Source of the DNA: Apostichopus japonicus
Lineage: Eukaryota; Echinodermata; Holothuroidea; Aspidochirotida; Stichopodidae
NCBI RefSeq assembly: GCF_037975245.1
Contig: NC_092568.1
Location: 20,057,001 to 20,121,000 of the forward strand
Reading direction: 5' to 3'
Length of the DNA: 64,000 nucleotides
Position numbers and translations under genes: made by a program. Each line of letters begins with the position of its first letter. Within the stretch, counting starts at the first letter, position 1. This document shows positions 1 to 12,400 of the stretch, in pieces. The notes under the pieces were generated by a model. The model saw only the letters and a list, made by a program, of their open reading frames with translations, ran no database searches and was not told the DNA's origin.

Positions 1-152
1 GGTCATCAGGGAGAGTGCCAGGGAGATATGAGGGGGGGTATAAATTTGCTAGGATTGTGATTAAAGTGGACTTGGCCAAGGTTGTCGTAATATTTCCACG
101 ATGAAATCCTCCTCCAAATCAAGCATCATATTATAGTTTTTCTCTTCCACAG

Positions 153-284
153 ATGATATCTGTCAAAAAATATCCAGAAGGAAAGGCAGTGTCCACCATG
201 AGAGGCAACACTACAAACTTGTCATCAGAAAACAACATCGGTCTGAAAGATGAAATACTGGATCTAAAGAACAAAATCCAAGAG
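153..284 (+). CDS. Upstream receptor: penultimate coding exon (coiled coil)
   Basis: 132 bases, 44 codons, phase 0 at both ends. It aligns with the 45-codon exon at 52139-52273: both start Met-(Ile/Val)-Ser-Val, share KYPEG, and end in a heptad-like stretch. The Met is internal to the protein, not a start codon. Confidence 0.8.
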
Positions 285-1788
285 GTGATTGTCAGATTGA
301 TCAGCTTATTCCTGCTTTATACTACTTCCTTGTCTCCTCTCAAGAACTAAACTCTTGCAGTAGTATGCACAGAGCACTTAATAAACCATAGTATTTGCTC
401 TCTCTAGGTAACTAGACTATATCAGTCTCACTTCCCAAACCAACCCCCCACCCCACCCTAGCTCCCTTCCCCCACACCAACAACCCTTTGTCATTCTACC
501 ACCCAAAGAAATAACCTACAGAGCTATCTTTTGTGGAGGACCTTTTAAAGATTCTTTACACTTTGGTATTGGAGTGATTTGTTCCTCTGCCAATCTCTCA
601 CAAGGGTGTAATATGTCTGCCTACCTGATACAAAGACTTGAAAACAAAATAAATTGTCAGTTTTTTTCTATATTGATGATGTTATAAAAAATCAATCAAA
701 CAATCTGCAATACATGCAAACTGTCAATATGGTTAATAATAGCTTTTCGAGTTAACTTTGTCAACTTTTTAGCTTACACAATCCTAACATTACATAGTAA
801 TATAGTTTTATACTAGTGTACTGGATTCAGGGGGTAGCGGGTCCCAAATGCACCACTTATAGTGCAACTATGAGATATAGTTAAAATAATGGCATACTAT
901 AACATTGACTACAAGTGTGCTATGCTGTAAAATAACGAACATGTAGTAGAAAAGAGAAATACTATGATCAGAAATTAATAAGAAATGCTTCAAAGATATG
1001 AATACTGAGTAGAGTTCTCCCTGGAATGTGGCCCTATATCTAAGTGTAATCATGGAATATCGGATGGAATGAAATGCTTGTGAATTAAATACTTGTCCTT
1101 ATCAATATCTTCGATCTGAATGCTATCTCAATCAAAACAACCATGGAACATAGGACTAGACTCTCTAACAGTTCTCATATAGCGCCCTCTAAAAAGCCCT
1201 CTAAAAAGAAACTTTAAATCAGGAAACTATACTGCCCAAATCAACTGGCCTAAGTAAAACTTTAATAAAGAAGTGAGGAAAGAATACAGCAAAGTTTAGC
1301 CATCTCATTGGCTTTGTGCATGTCATAAATGTCAACATAATGAGAAGCGTGCGGATCATGTATGAAATGTAGAAACCAGTGGAATTGCTATTATATACTT
1401 GCTATTATACATATTCCTTTGAAGACTACAGTCATATTATAAGCATAATAACCAGCAGGTTACTTGTATCAGTGCTGGAAATTGGCATCCCTAACACTAA
1501 AAAAAAATGTTTTGAAATATGTTTTATTATCTATCATAGCTCATGTCATGTCATTGGCTATTATAAATATAGGTTATGGTAACTGCAAAATTCCAATATA
1601 TTCTTATCTGTGTTTTTCTTTACTCACAGCTTGAAGAACGTAAATGCGACAGAAAGTATACTGGATGTGGCCTGTGGTGCCGCGGTGCGGTCTGCGAGTG
1701 CGGCGAAAGGAGCGATGCGTACACAGAAAACCCAATGGTAGTAAATAGCACAGAGACCTTAACAACTGTTAATACCATTAGCACTTGA
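153..1788 (+). CDS. GABA-B-like class C receptor, 3' end only (upstream tandem paralogue)
   Basis: Two exons, 153-284 and 1630-1788 (stop TGA 1786-1788), joined in phase 0. They encode the cytoplasmic C-terminus of a class C GPCR; the rest lies off the left edge. The first exon reads MISVKKYPEGK and continues into a short heptad-like segment (GLKDEILDLKNKIQE), the position of the coiled coil in GABA-B receptors. The second holds a Cys-rich tail with TGCGLW, then C-E-C-G and STETLTTV. Both exons match, with the same border phase, the last two exons of the complete receptor at 27465-52880, so the two genes are tandem paralogues. Acceptors are ttccacag and actcacag; the donor is GAG|GTGATT. The family assignment rests on the paralogue, because no membrane segment is visible here. 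Confidence 0.8.
285..1629 (+). other. Intron of upstream receptor gene
   Basis: AT-rich intron of 1345 bases between the last two exons. The matching intron of the downstream paralogue is only 442 bases. No coding signal or recognisable repeat was found; small ORFs here have no family features. Confidence 0.7.
1630..1788 (+). CDS. Upstream receptor: last coding exon
   Basis: 52 codons plus TGA. It contains seven Cys residues, the TGCGLW motif and STETLTTV, all shared in outline with the last exon of the downstream paralogue. No RSR(R) retention signal is seen. An ATTAAA at 1837-1842 and an AATAAA at 2811-2816 are possible polyadenylation signals. Confidence 0.8.
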   Translation, partial: LEERKCDRKYTGCGLWCRGAVCECGERSDAYTENPMVVNSTETLTTVNTIST

Positions 1789-2864
1789 TGCCAATGTCCA
1801 TACTACTGATGATAAATAGGAGATTCATCTCACAGTATTAAACAAAATCCCTACAGTTATAACCCTATAGCGAAGGTGTTCGCGATTAATTTCCTACCAG
1901 GGGCCAGAGCCAAAAACATGGATGGTTAGTTGCCAATTTTGACACTTAAAGCAGAGAAGGTTGTCTTTCAGTATAAGGTTAAATTTATTCAATGTTCATA
2001 GAAGGGATACAAAGTCAAATATAAAGAAAATAACTCATTTGCAATGTCACCTTATCAGCTGGAGAGCCCAATTCAATATATATATATATATACATTTACT
2101 TTATTACTTTAATAATAATAACTAAATATCCCTGCTGTCACAACCCATGCCCCCAGTTTGGACAATTTTTTTTGCTATACTTTAATTTCATGTAATGTTT
2201 CATAGAACTTCTACAGCCAATATGAGTAGTTTGAATATCATGATAAGAGTAAGGAACTTTCTATACTTTAAGTAGGAGTTCTTTGCAGTGCAATATATAT
2301 GAGAGGAGAGCATAGAGTGGTATTATTGTTAGAAAATTTTTCCCAGCTGGTGGTTGGATGTTGGTTACTCACTATTAAAAAGGATCATACTATTATTATT
2401 GTTTAGACCAGCGCAGAAAATGTTGTATCTCACATTTTAGAATGCGACTCGCTTAAGGTTTGTACCGTAATATCAGCAATTTTTGGTGCATTTTCAGGCA
2501 TTAAATGTACATATTATATTTCCAGAGTCATATATCTATCTTTTAACAATCAAGTCCACTGAAATTGCAAATGCAAAAGGTAGCTTGCAGAATCTGGAGA
2601 AAAGATGCTTTGTATTAATATTTACTTTGCACCTTGTAATAAAACAGAAGACATTTAGCTCATGAAATGATTCCAAGAGGAAAGGTAACCGTTATTGCCC
2701 CTGCTTTCTTTAGACAACGGAATCTTTTGTAACAACTTGCAAGTTATGTTTGTGCAAAACTTTTGTAACAATTTTTATTCTTAAAAAAAACACAAAAAAA
2801 GAACAAAAAAAATAAAACATTGTTAGCAAACTGCTTAATATCCACTAAAGATCCTGTGTAAGAG

Positions 2865-2935
2865 AATTTGTAAAAGTAAGTTTGCCCTGACGTTTCAATC
2901 CTAGCAGGATCTTCTTCAGAGGCTGATATTTATTC
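2865..2935 (-). mobile_element. Penelope-like element 3' end with hammerhead-like motif (reverse copy)
   Basis: The reverse complement carries the same 3'-terminal block as the elements ending near 8065 and 44030: CTGAAGA, a GATCC/GGATT stem with TGCTA loop, GAAACGTC, then a conserved stretch reading AACTTACTTTTACA. Homology stops just upstream (higher coordinates), so only the terminus is present. Confidence 0.6.
2884..2924 (-). ncRNA. Hammerhead-like ribozyme motif, Penelope copy C
   Basis: On the minus strand: core CTGAAGA, a 5-bp stem II closed by a G-U pair, GAAA, then ACGT (self-complementary, stem III) and C at the expected cleavage position. One extra A lies between the core and stem II, so activity is uncertain. 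Penelope-like elements are known to carry minimal type I hammerheads. Confidence 0.5.
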
Positions 2936-3395
2936 TTCTATCATATGGTAGTGCTCAATTGAAAGTAGTAAATCCTTTGAGATGAATGGAGCTCTTTTTT
3001 TTGTGCAATTTTTCTTTTTACATGTTTATATAGCCCCTGCTAGTAAATGAAATAAGTATTAACTTTAAATTCATCTGTTTGTGTTCTTGTATGGTATTTA
3101 TTTTTCGGTACGATTGTTGTAAAATTGTTTCACAATCAATTTTAACAATTTTCAACAGTCACCTATCAATGCATCTATTCATTGCTGGGAGAAGTATTGT
3201 TTATTGTAATCAGTTTAATACAATCATATTTTGTTTTCTTTCCTTTATGTTAATATGTTTCTTCAGTCTATATTGTCTAAGGTCTAATGGCCATTTGTGT
3301 TTAATACTAGAAGCTAATTACTGAGCTAGGTTACTAAAAAGAAAAAAATATGCATATTTAGGTCCAAATTCAGATCTCCTAATAATTTGTGTTAC

Positions 3396-3453
3396 AATAT
3401 GTATATGTGTATGTATATGTATATATGTATATGTGTATATATATATATATATG

Positions 3454-3484
<31 letters not shown>

Positions 3485-3546
3485 CTATATATATATATAT
3501 ATATATACGTATATGTATATATATATACGTATATATATATATATGT
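3396..3546. repeat. TA/TG microsatellite
   Basis: About 150 bases of alternating TA with TG and TC interruptions. It creates artificial reverse ORFs rich in Ile, Tyr and His. Confidence 0.95.
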
Positions 3547-6307
3547 GTAGATGAATTATAAAACATTTCATGTGAGACCATTGATGCCAAATATTTCTGT
3601 AATGAGTTTTGTGTTGCTTTTGAGGATATGACCCATCAGTGTGGTAAACTAGTCCTTTCACTTTGATTGATGACCTATTGTTTAAAGTGTGAAAGCTTAA
3701 AGGTGAGGTATAGAAACATGGATTAAACGCAATTCTTTTAACTATGATGTACTGCAATTGTTACAGTTGAAAGCAAATGACTTAGCTAACACTTTCTGTT
3801 TGGCACTAGAACTTGGAAAATCTCATTGGGTTTGGAGTTATTTATAAATTAAATTAAAACATTGTACAAAGTCAGTGCCCTGGATAATAGAAATATGCAA
3901 ACTGTTTGTAATCTCTAGCTTAACTTTATATATTTATACTTTCTACATAGAACTTGTGTCCTTCATTATGAATAATTTTATTTCCCTCTGTGAATAATTA
4001 AAAAAAGTGCACTTCATATATACTGCTTTGTTTTTCTTCCATTAACTTTTGTCAGAATTTATATTAAACAAACCCCAAAATGCCCCTGCCCCTTCACCCC
4101 TTCATCATGGTTTACCACAAGGCATATGCTAACTGTTACACCTTATACTGAAATATGCTTATGTTACAGTAAAACAATTTTTTATTATTAACCTGTGTTG
4201 GGGTGCTCAAAGGAATATGATACTTGCTTGAGAATTCATGCCACTTCTTTGATACCTCGGGTGAATGACAAAATGTGAAGAAAAAAAATTATGGGAAGTT
4301 TTTGAAAAGTGAAGGGTGGTGGGGGGAGGGCTGAAAACTGGTGGGGTCTAGGGTCTTCACCAAAAGAATTTTAGTTTTGTCGATGCAATGATGGCCCAGA
4401 TATGACATCCAAACAGTTTACTATCCTCCACATTTTCAGTGCACAGAGAAAAATTGAAAATTAGGCTCAAATGAGGTATATGCAACAAACAATTGACAAT
4501 TTCATTGCCAGGCACTCCTTTGCTAATATCAAAGATGCAGTGGAATAATTGAGTGTTGCCATGGAGGACATCCATAGTCTAAAATTGAGGGGCCAGAAAC
4601 AAACACCTGCCCTTCCCAACCCACCCTACTTTTCAAATTGGTACCCACTGTTCTAACAACTGTGCTGCATGATCAAATATTAATGCAAAGGGCAAACGTT
4701 TGGTGTGGAGATGGTAGAGGATGAGTTTATGGATGAATCCTTGGGTTAGTTGTCAACACAGTATCACATATTAATAAGCAGTGTGATACATAGAAACACA
4801 GGAATAGTCTTGCACCTCATATTTACACAACATGACAAAACTTAAGCATTTCCATTTCCCCCTTCTCTCCTGTGTCAGCCTTTACTCGTAGCTAGGCATT
4901 GACCCAATGATGATCATGCCACTGGTCACAACATTCACTGTGGAAATGAGAGTTGCCTTCGTGGCCTTTGATCTATTGATCTAAAAGTTGTGGCTAAAGG
5001 TCAACAGACAGTAGCGAATGAATTGCTAGTCAGGGTTGATCTGTAGTTGGGGTAGGGGTTGCACATTTCCAGTACACCTCTACGCATCAAAATGTGGGAA
5101 CAGACGACCGACAACAGGGTCAACCATAATTGGCACACTATTGTTACTTCGAAAGCCTAACGTTAGGTATTGAACCCTCTGATACATGTGTGATATTATT
5201 ATTACATTTAACAGATATAGAACCATATTATAACACACGCCTGTGTTTCTTATCTGAGTCATCATCTTACTCTCATGAAAGTCGAGTAGGAAGGTGATGC
5301 TGCATGTGCAGACGGCACCTGTTGAGAAACGAAGCAATGGCAAGTAACCTAAGCATAAAGTTAGGGTATAGTCAGTATTGCGAAGTTCGCCATACTGCGA
5401 AAATCGGCCACCCTTAAGAAACACACGATTTCACCATGACAACCTATAGCAACAGCCAATTTCACGAAAAATTACGAAGCTACAGTTATTTTCTCTCCAA
5501 AATGACCCGTGTGCAAGAAATTACTTACATATTTGTCAATAAAATGACGAAAGATCTATGAAGTCTGTTATAATTACTGAAAAAGCAACAGCGCCACCAA
5601 TTTTTACCAGCGCCACACTGTAGGTTGCGTGGCCGAAATTCGCAATACTCTAGCAAGAAATACCAGTTCCACAATCACGAAGAATTTTCTTGGAAAACAA
5701 CGTGAAAACAGTTTGCAGGAAAGAAAGTTTGGCCGTGTATCGTACTAAAACACAATTCTCCCACCATATGAAGTTTATTTTCTGGTGATTTATACCAGAA
5801 GATTTAGTTTTGGGGTGTTTTAAGTCTTAAGTGGGCGAACTTCGAAGTCACCATCCTACTAATTGAGAATCCGTACCATTCGACTATTTCTGTTAATCCA
5901 TATCCCGCTTACTATCTCTCTCGCCCACATTCATGCAAGCACTCCCTATTTCCACCTCCCGTTCTTCTTTCTCATAATCCTAACCGGATTATACAGTTGT
6001 TATTCTGCCGATTCGAAGTAAGCTTTCCCATTCATATGGTACGGATTCTAAAGTTAGGCCAAAGTTAGTCCTAGGCCTTGGCTAGGTTAACCTACAGTAT
6101 CATGTATGTCGGCACCACTGACCCCTACCACCCGGCAGCTTTGAACATTCCGTACCCAACTGTGGGGCCGAATTATGCAACTGAGTTACGGTATAACCAA
6201 GTTAGGCTACGCCCTGGCCCAAGCTAGGCCGTTGACTTTCTTATCCTGCTGGATTTTTCCAGCATAATGTTTTGATTCTACTTACAACAATACAAATAAA
6301 CAACATC

Positions 6308-6498
6308 ATGGAATTTAGGACCGGACAGAAAGTGCAGGCTGTAGATGAGTTAGGGAGATGGGAAAACCGTGTGATCAAGAGCGATGACTCAAACAGTGGT
6401 TACTATGTAACTATCGATGGATGGTCTTCCGAATTCGATGGTTGCGTACCACCGAACTTGGTTCGAATTCCGATCGACCCGGCAAAAAGATGAATATG
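6308..6498 (+). CDS. Tudor-like gene exon 1
   Basis: Start ATG in AACATCATGG context. It encodes the whole Tudor/MBT-like domain and ends at the strong donor ATG|GTAAGC. In-frame TGA at 6491-6493, preceded by AGA; a CGA to TGA change at a CpG would explain it. Confidence 0.6.
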
Positions 6499-9400
6499 GT
6501 AAGCATGCACCTACAATTTTACAGTTCTCTTCAATTTTATTGGGGTGGAAGGAAAAATGTTTTAAAGTTGTGCAACGATAGGCTAAGCATTTAACTGTTA
6601 GGCTATTTAAGTAGTTATACAGTATATTAAGCCAAAGTACCTTAGAAAGTTAACCTAGCCTACATCATTATAGGGGCCTTGGTCGGTTACAGTAATTGTT
6701 TCTCTCAGTTGCCAGTACTTGAATAGCATCTTCAAATGTGACGGTTCGCTGGATAGACTGAATTGTAGTTAAGACAAGATTGGGGAATTGATACATAGTC
6801 TTTAATGTGTACAGGTTGATTGAATAGTTTGAATTGTAAGTTTGTAAGAGTTGATACACTGTTCAGATACATATAATAGTTAGAAGGGTGCGTGAAGCCA
6901 TTCAGAGAGTCTGCTCCCTTTCCAGATCATCTACTTTGGCAGTGAAGAACAAAAAGGGACGAGATTGCGACAACAAGCTCCCCCTGGTTGTTACTTTCCA
7001 CCCAAATCTTCCTCCTCTTCAGCAAATCACCTCTAACAACCACAACATTCTCCTCACTTCAGATAGAGTCCAACGAGCCGTCCCTGAAAAACCCAACATC
7101 GCCTACAGACGACCCTGCAACCTACGAGACCTTCTTGTGTGTGCTGCTGTTTCACCTCTAACTACTAACCCTCCCCCCCCCATCAGCATGGTACTTTCAA
7201 ATGTGATCGTACTTCGAGATGCATCATCTGCAGCCATCACATTGTTGAATCCAGTTCCATCACCAGCCACAGCATGCAACTCACACACAAGACTAAGGGT
7301 CACATCACTTGTACTACCACTAATGTCATATATCTGATCTCCTGTAGAGTTTGCGGCATCCAGTATGATGGCGAAACCAAAACCACCCTCAAGAAGTGAT
7401 TCTATGGTCACAGATCCACAGTCAACACCATGAAGACTGAGACCCCAGTTGGAGAACACTTTAACCTTCCCAACCATACTATTAAAGACATGTCCCTACA
7501 GGGTATTGAATCCTTAGGTAGCCGTCCTGACCTAGTACGTATCAGCAGAGAGAGGCTGTGGATGCAACGCCTTCGCACCATTCAACCTCATGGGCTCAAC
7601 ATTCAGGAAGGACATGATTAACTTTTCTTCTGTCTTCTGTCCCCCTCCTTCTCCCCTTGTCCCCCCCCCCCTTTACTCCTCATCTCATAGCTCTCTTTCA
7701 CTCCTCTTCTCATAGCTCTCTTCCACCCTTTTTTCTCCACACCTTTCTGTCTTTGTCCTTCTCCAGTTTATTCCCTTCCCTTAATCCTCTCTTTGTCCCT
7801 CCACTGTTTATCTCCTACCTCTTCTCTTCCCCTGTTGGTTTCTTTCTTTCTTCTCTCCATCCCTTGTCTGCTAATCCCCTTTCATCCATCTCTTTGTGCT
7901 CACCATGCTCATTAACCTGTCTGTATTTTGTGTGTGGTTTTGTCCCTTCTGTTACTGTTACTTGTCATTTAGCCTTTGAAGAAGATCCTGCTAGGATCGA
8001 AACGTCAGGCCAACTTACTTTTACACATATAATAGTTTGGTTGAATAAATTGATTAAATTAGGCTGATTGTTATTTAAAAAGTCCGATTCTGATTGTCGA
8101 TTTATATGACTGATTTTTTAAAGGGAAGCGAAGCAATGCACAATGCACCCACAATAATGCTCTTTCCGCCATACTGTGCTTTACCGTCATGGTGGGAACA
8201 TGGCGGAATGGCACTTTTTTCTATGACGGAAAGAGCAAATTTTAACAAGTACAGTTCAATGACTTCAATTCAGTACATTTAGCACTAGAGATAGTAAATG
8301 GCATTAGATTCTTTGTCTTGTTGAAGTATGAATGGTGTATAAAGTATATATGCTGTTTATACTTACTCCTTGTATTTGAAAAAAGTGGGATGAAGATCAA
8401 AGAATACATATATCCCTGTGGGTTACATTAAATCATTCCCTTCATTTTGTAATTAAATAATAAGGTCTTCCTGATTGGCTGTCATCAACAGCTCATGAAT
8501 TATGTAGCAAGAATGTCACACAAACAGTGCGGTTTTGAATATTTTCGAGTAGATACTATAACAGAAATGGTTAGCTCCAATTACTGTAAGTTATTGGCTT
8601 GATTTCATAAATAAGACAAGTTATGGGATGAATCTCAGGGAAGTGTTTTTAAAGATCAATCCATGGAGATGTATAGGTGGATCTCCAGTTGGGTGAGAGG
8701 AAAGCATTTTTTGACAAACCCAGAATATCGCTTTAACGTGCCGAAGGGTATGGTGTCACCCATTCTTGCTTCAAGTTACTGGCTGACTCCTTTATTATTG
8801 TTAAAAGAAAGGAATGAATGTTGTAAGGGTTGTTCCTACCTCCCCCACATTAATGTAATTATCTTGGTACCTAGGTGAGCTAGTCATAATGCACATACTT
8901 GAGTATGTACAGTATGTAAGTAGATTTATTGCCAGTTTAAATTTAAAAGAAAAGATGTATTGCCAGTGGTGCCCACTCTATTTTATTTTCCAGCCACATA
9001 GAGACAGTGTGCTTATAAGCCAGGAAAGGTTTTGATATAAATTTTGGACCACATTTCATGAGTGGTAATGTTTGTTTCCCTGGCAGAGCACTTTTTGTTA
9101 TGTAGGGGCTTCTCTTTTCTGGGAGTGTGGTAAACCTGGCTGAGAGGGATTTATAGTGATTTGCATTATAGAAGGTAACATAGAACGATGCACTACATTG
9201 TAGAATCTGCACCTGTTTGTTATTGAGTGCATTTGCATATTGGTATATAAGTTATATGCATGCCGTCTGCTCATCCTTGTTTCACCCTGTCTCTCCATCT
9301 GTCAACACGTATTCTCGGACACGTCGTCCGATATCTGTCCTGTATAGCATGACTATGTTACGTATTAAAATATAACATGTTAATACTCAACGCCGACGAC

Positions 9401-12400
9401 TGTGTTCCACTTGATTGCTTAAAGAACTCATATATTTAAACAAAGAAACATTAAGTTGAGAAGTTATTTGATACATTTTTTCAATTCTAGGAACAGAGAA
9501 AAGGGAAACACTAAGAGGAAGGTCACAACTCCTAAGGCTGTCAAGGTTATCACATCAGGTACAGTTCCAAGCAAACTGTCAGTTCCTTAATTATAATGAA
9601 AGAAATGGAAGTTTGTTTTTAATTAAGCTCATTTTCTCACTCAAAAGAAGGATATATATGTCAACCCTAGTTTGGATTGAAGGGGGTTTTTTTGTCCTTG
9701 AGCTCATTTTCACAAGTTTGTTAAGAGCTTCTAAAGAGTATTGCCAATTGTGAAAACAAAGCAATGCCTCCTGAAAAGAAAGACTTTCCTAGGGAATCCC
9801 AGGAGTGTCAATTAAAGAGATTCTTCAAAATATGTATATATGTGACATGTGTTACAATTGGAAAGGCGTATTAAACAGCGGCATCTGTAAAAGAGTGTAT
9901 ATATACTGTACACAGTATCTACACAACATTTATGGGAGCATATAAGATATGTTCACACCTTGCTGATATAAGATGCAAATATAATAGGTATATCGGATCG
10001 TTGAAATGGTTATAGTTGGCCACCATGAAGGGGAAGGAACGATTTGGGTGAGTATTTATGACTTAAGTTTTATTGAAAGAATTGAAATACAAGCATCACT
10101 TCATCTCAAATTTTGCCCTTCACTTGAAGGAACAAATTACTTGTACGATCATTGCCCTCTGTCACTCTCAATAGCTAGAATTTTTCGGATAAACGGATAC
10201 TTCAGAGCACTTGGATTGTAATACTTAAAACTTTGAGTACTCAGTGAGAAATATATCTATATTCAGATCAACTTTTGTATTATGCAACATTATTTTTGGT
10301 TCAATTCAAGTTCAAAATTATTTCACATGTACTAAGTTCAAAATTATTTCATATGTACAGTAAGCGAGTGGTACTGAAAATGTTCATACAAGTGCATAAA
10401 AAGAATATAACATAGGCCTATAAAGGATACTATAGAGACACATATATTTAACATGGACAGTGAACTGATGAAAAGAAGAAGGTCTGTATTTGTAAATTAG
10501 GTGAAGACAGAGTTGTTTAGCTAAATGACAGTATCCTATATGCTAGGGGCAACACCACCATACAGTGCTGTACATATAGTGCTGTACATGCTTAGCAGTT
10601 TGCCTGTAGACAGAATTCAGGCTGAAATAATGGAGTGCTGGAAGTAGAACACCAAGTTCTTCAGTGATGCATGTCTTATAGCCTTCATGAAGAAAGCTTT
10701 ATATTTAAAAAAAAAAGATCCCGGCATCATTAACAAATTTCTCTAAAAAAAGTCATCTCGTAGAAAGTGCATGGAGTCTCCTAATTTAATTTTCCTGATT
10801 TCAACAGTTCAAAATTGTTAATTACATCTTGCCTTACTTATACTTAGAGAAGAAATGAAACCATGAAGGTATTGAGACGATTAAAATATTTATCAGATAG
10901 ATATATATTATAGCTGCATGGCTATACAGTCAATTCATTGGATTATGCACTTCAAACTTGGTTTGTATCTAACCTTAGTATGCAAATTATGTTTGATGGT
11001 TGAGGATTCTTAAAATATGGTTATATAGGCCTATCAAAATTCTGCTGGTAAAGCTTTACAGTTATATCTAATTGTAGCATTATATGCTGAGCTGTTGTAA
11101 TATTGACCTATATATGCAGTCAAGTTGCTGTGTGTGTGTGTGTGTGTGTATGTGAAATCCTAGCTTGTAAACATGATATCTCAAGATAGTTAACCATTGC
11201 AGTTCTCATATTTAGCATGTGGCTGCCCCATAATGAGTAAAATAATCCTTTAGCTTTGGGTGGAGATCAAGGGTCATTTAGCATCAGCAGAGGGTAAAAT
11301 GTAAAAATCTAAAAAATGCTGTATCTCTAGAACCTGAACATCAGAGTAGCTCATCTCAAGGTTTGACACATTTTGGTGTATATCAGGGGTCTTTTAAGGT
11401 AACCAGGGGTCAAAACTTGAAATCCTTGTAAAGCACGATATTTCCAGATAGGAAACTTTAATGACTCTCATATTTTGCATGTGGCTTCCCTATGATGGGT
11501 ACAAGAACCTTATTTTGGGTGGAGGTCAAAGTTCATTTTGGGTCATCAAAGGTCACACTCTGTAAAGCCTTATAAACACAAACTTTGTAAACATGATAAT
11601 ATCCCAAGATGGGTTACATCACATAGCTTATATTTGGCATTTGTCTTTCTTACAGTGAGTACAAGAAACCTATTATTTTTGGTGGAGGTCATTGGGGTTA
11701 GCAGAGGTCCAAATGTCAAAATATCAAAAGTACTTAACTTGTGTGCTTTATCTTCAAATTATATATGCATGGTAGAATCCAATTGATAATAAAAATTCCT
11801 GCAAAATTTGGTATAAAAGAAAGCTCATTTGAGGTTGCAGTTCAGTCAAACCCTACACAATTTCTTAAGGTCAGGTCTCCATGAAAATGTAAAACTTATA
11901 CCAATTTGACCTTCCCATATGTAGTAGAACATCCTTGCTGTCATAGGTGGAGGTCAAAGGTCAGCGTAGGTACATGCTGTATGAACTTCAGCCAGGGTTA
12001 GCTTGCAAATTACACTTGTGCTGCATATGTAATTTATTTAAAGGCAAGTAACCACAGGGTGGGGACTTCCCTCTAGTTTTGTTTCCTAATCTAGCTCATA
12101 TACCCACTGGATCACATTCAGTTTTTATTGTGGTTACATGCAAATGAGTTAATAGTTATAGAAAGGAGAGTAAGAGTGGTTAATTGGTTCCGAAGTTTTG
12201 CCCATATGGGATTGGTTGCAATACTATAGTTTATATACCAAAATATTCTCAACATCTTCTAAGTTCTGTGAAAAAAAAAGAGAAAAAAAAGGTGACTTTG
12301 CAGCTACAGTATTCCCAGAATGATCACCAAGCACCTCTGTGTCAGCACACATTTATTCTCCCCAAGGTTGGGTTTTAGGTTGATTGTAAATACTTGTTCT

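Larger units (their letters stand above)
1789..6307. other. Intergenic region between upstream receptor and Tudor-like gene
   Basis: Holds a (TA)n stretch near 2075-2092, a Penelope-like 3' fragment in reverse at about 2865-2935, a long TA/TG microsatellite at 3396-3546 and, at about 5374-5842, a possible element whose ends share CGAAGTTCGCC in inverted orientation. A segment at 2301-2351 resembles 34522-34570. No supported gene was found; the 114-codon reverse ORF at 5080-5424 has no recognisable features. Confidence 0.5.

Noticed and set aside
3318-3757. Overlapping reverse ORFs of 90 codons
   Set aside because: They run through the TA/TG microsatellite and encode only Ile/Tyr/His repeats.
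5080-5424. Reverse ORF of 114 codons
   Set aside because: No domain, no splice context, and partly inside a possible repeat element.
5374-5842. Possible DNA element with CGAAGTTCGCC ends
   Set aside because: Only 11 bases match between the ends and no target duplication is visible.
7103-7477. Reverse ORF of 124 codons
   Set aside because: It is antisense to the Penelope-like GIY-YIG region, whose forward frames have clear motifs.
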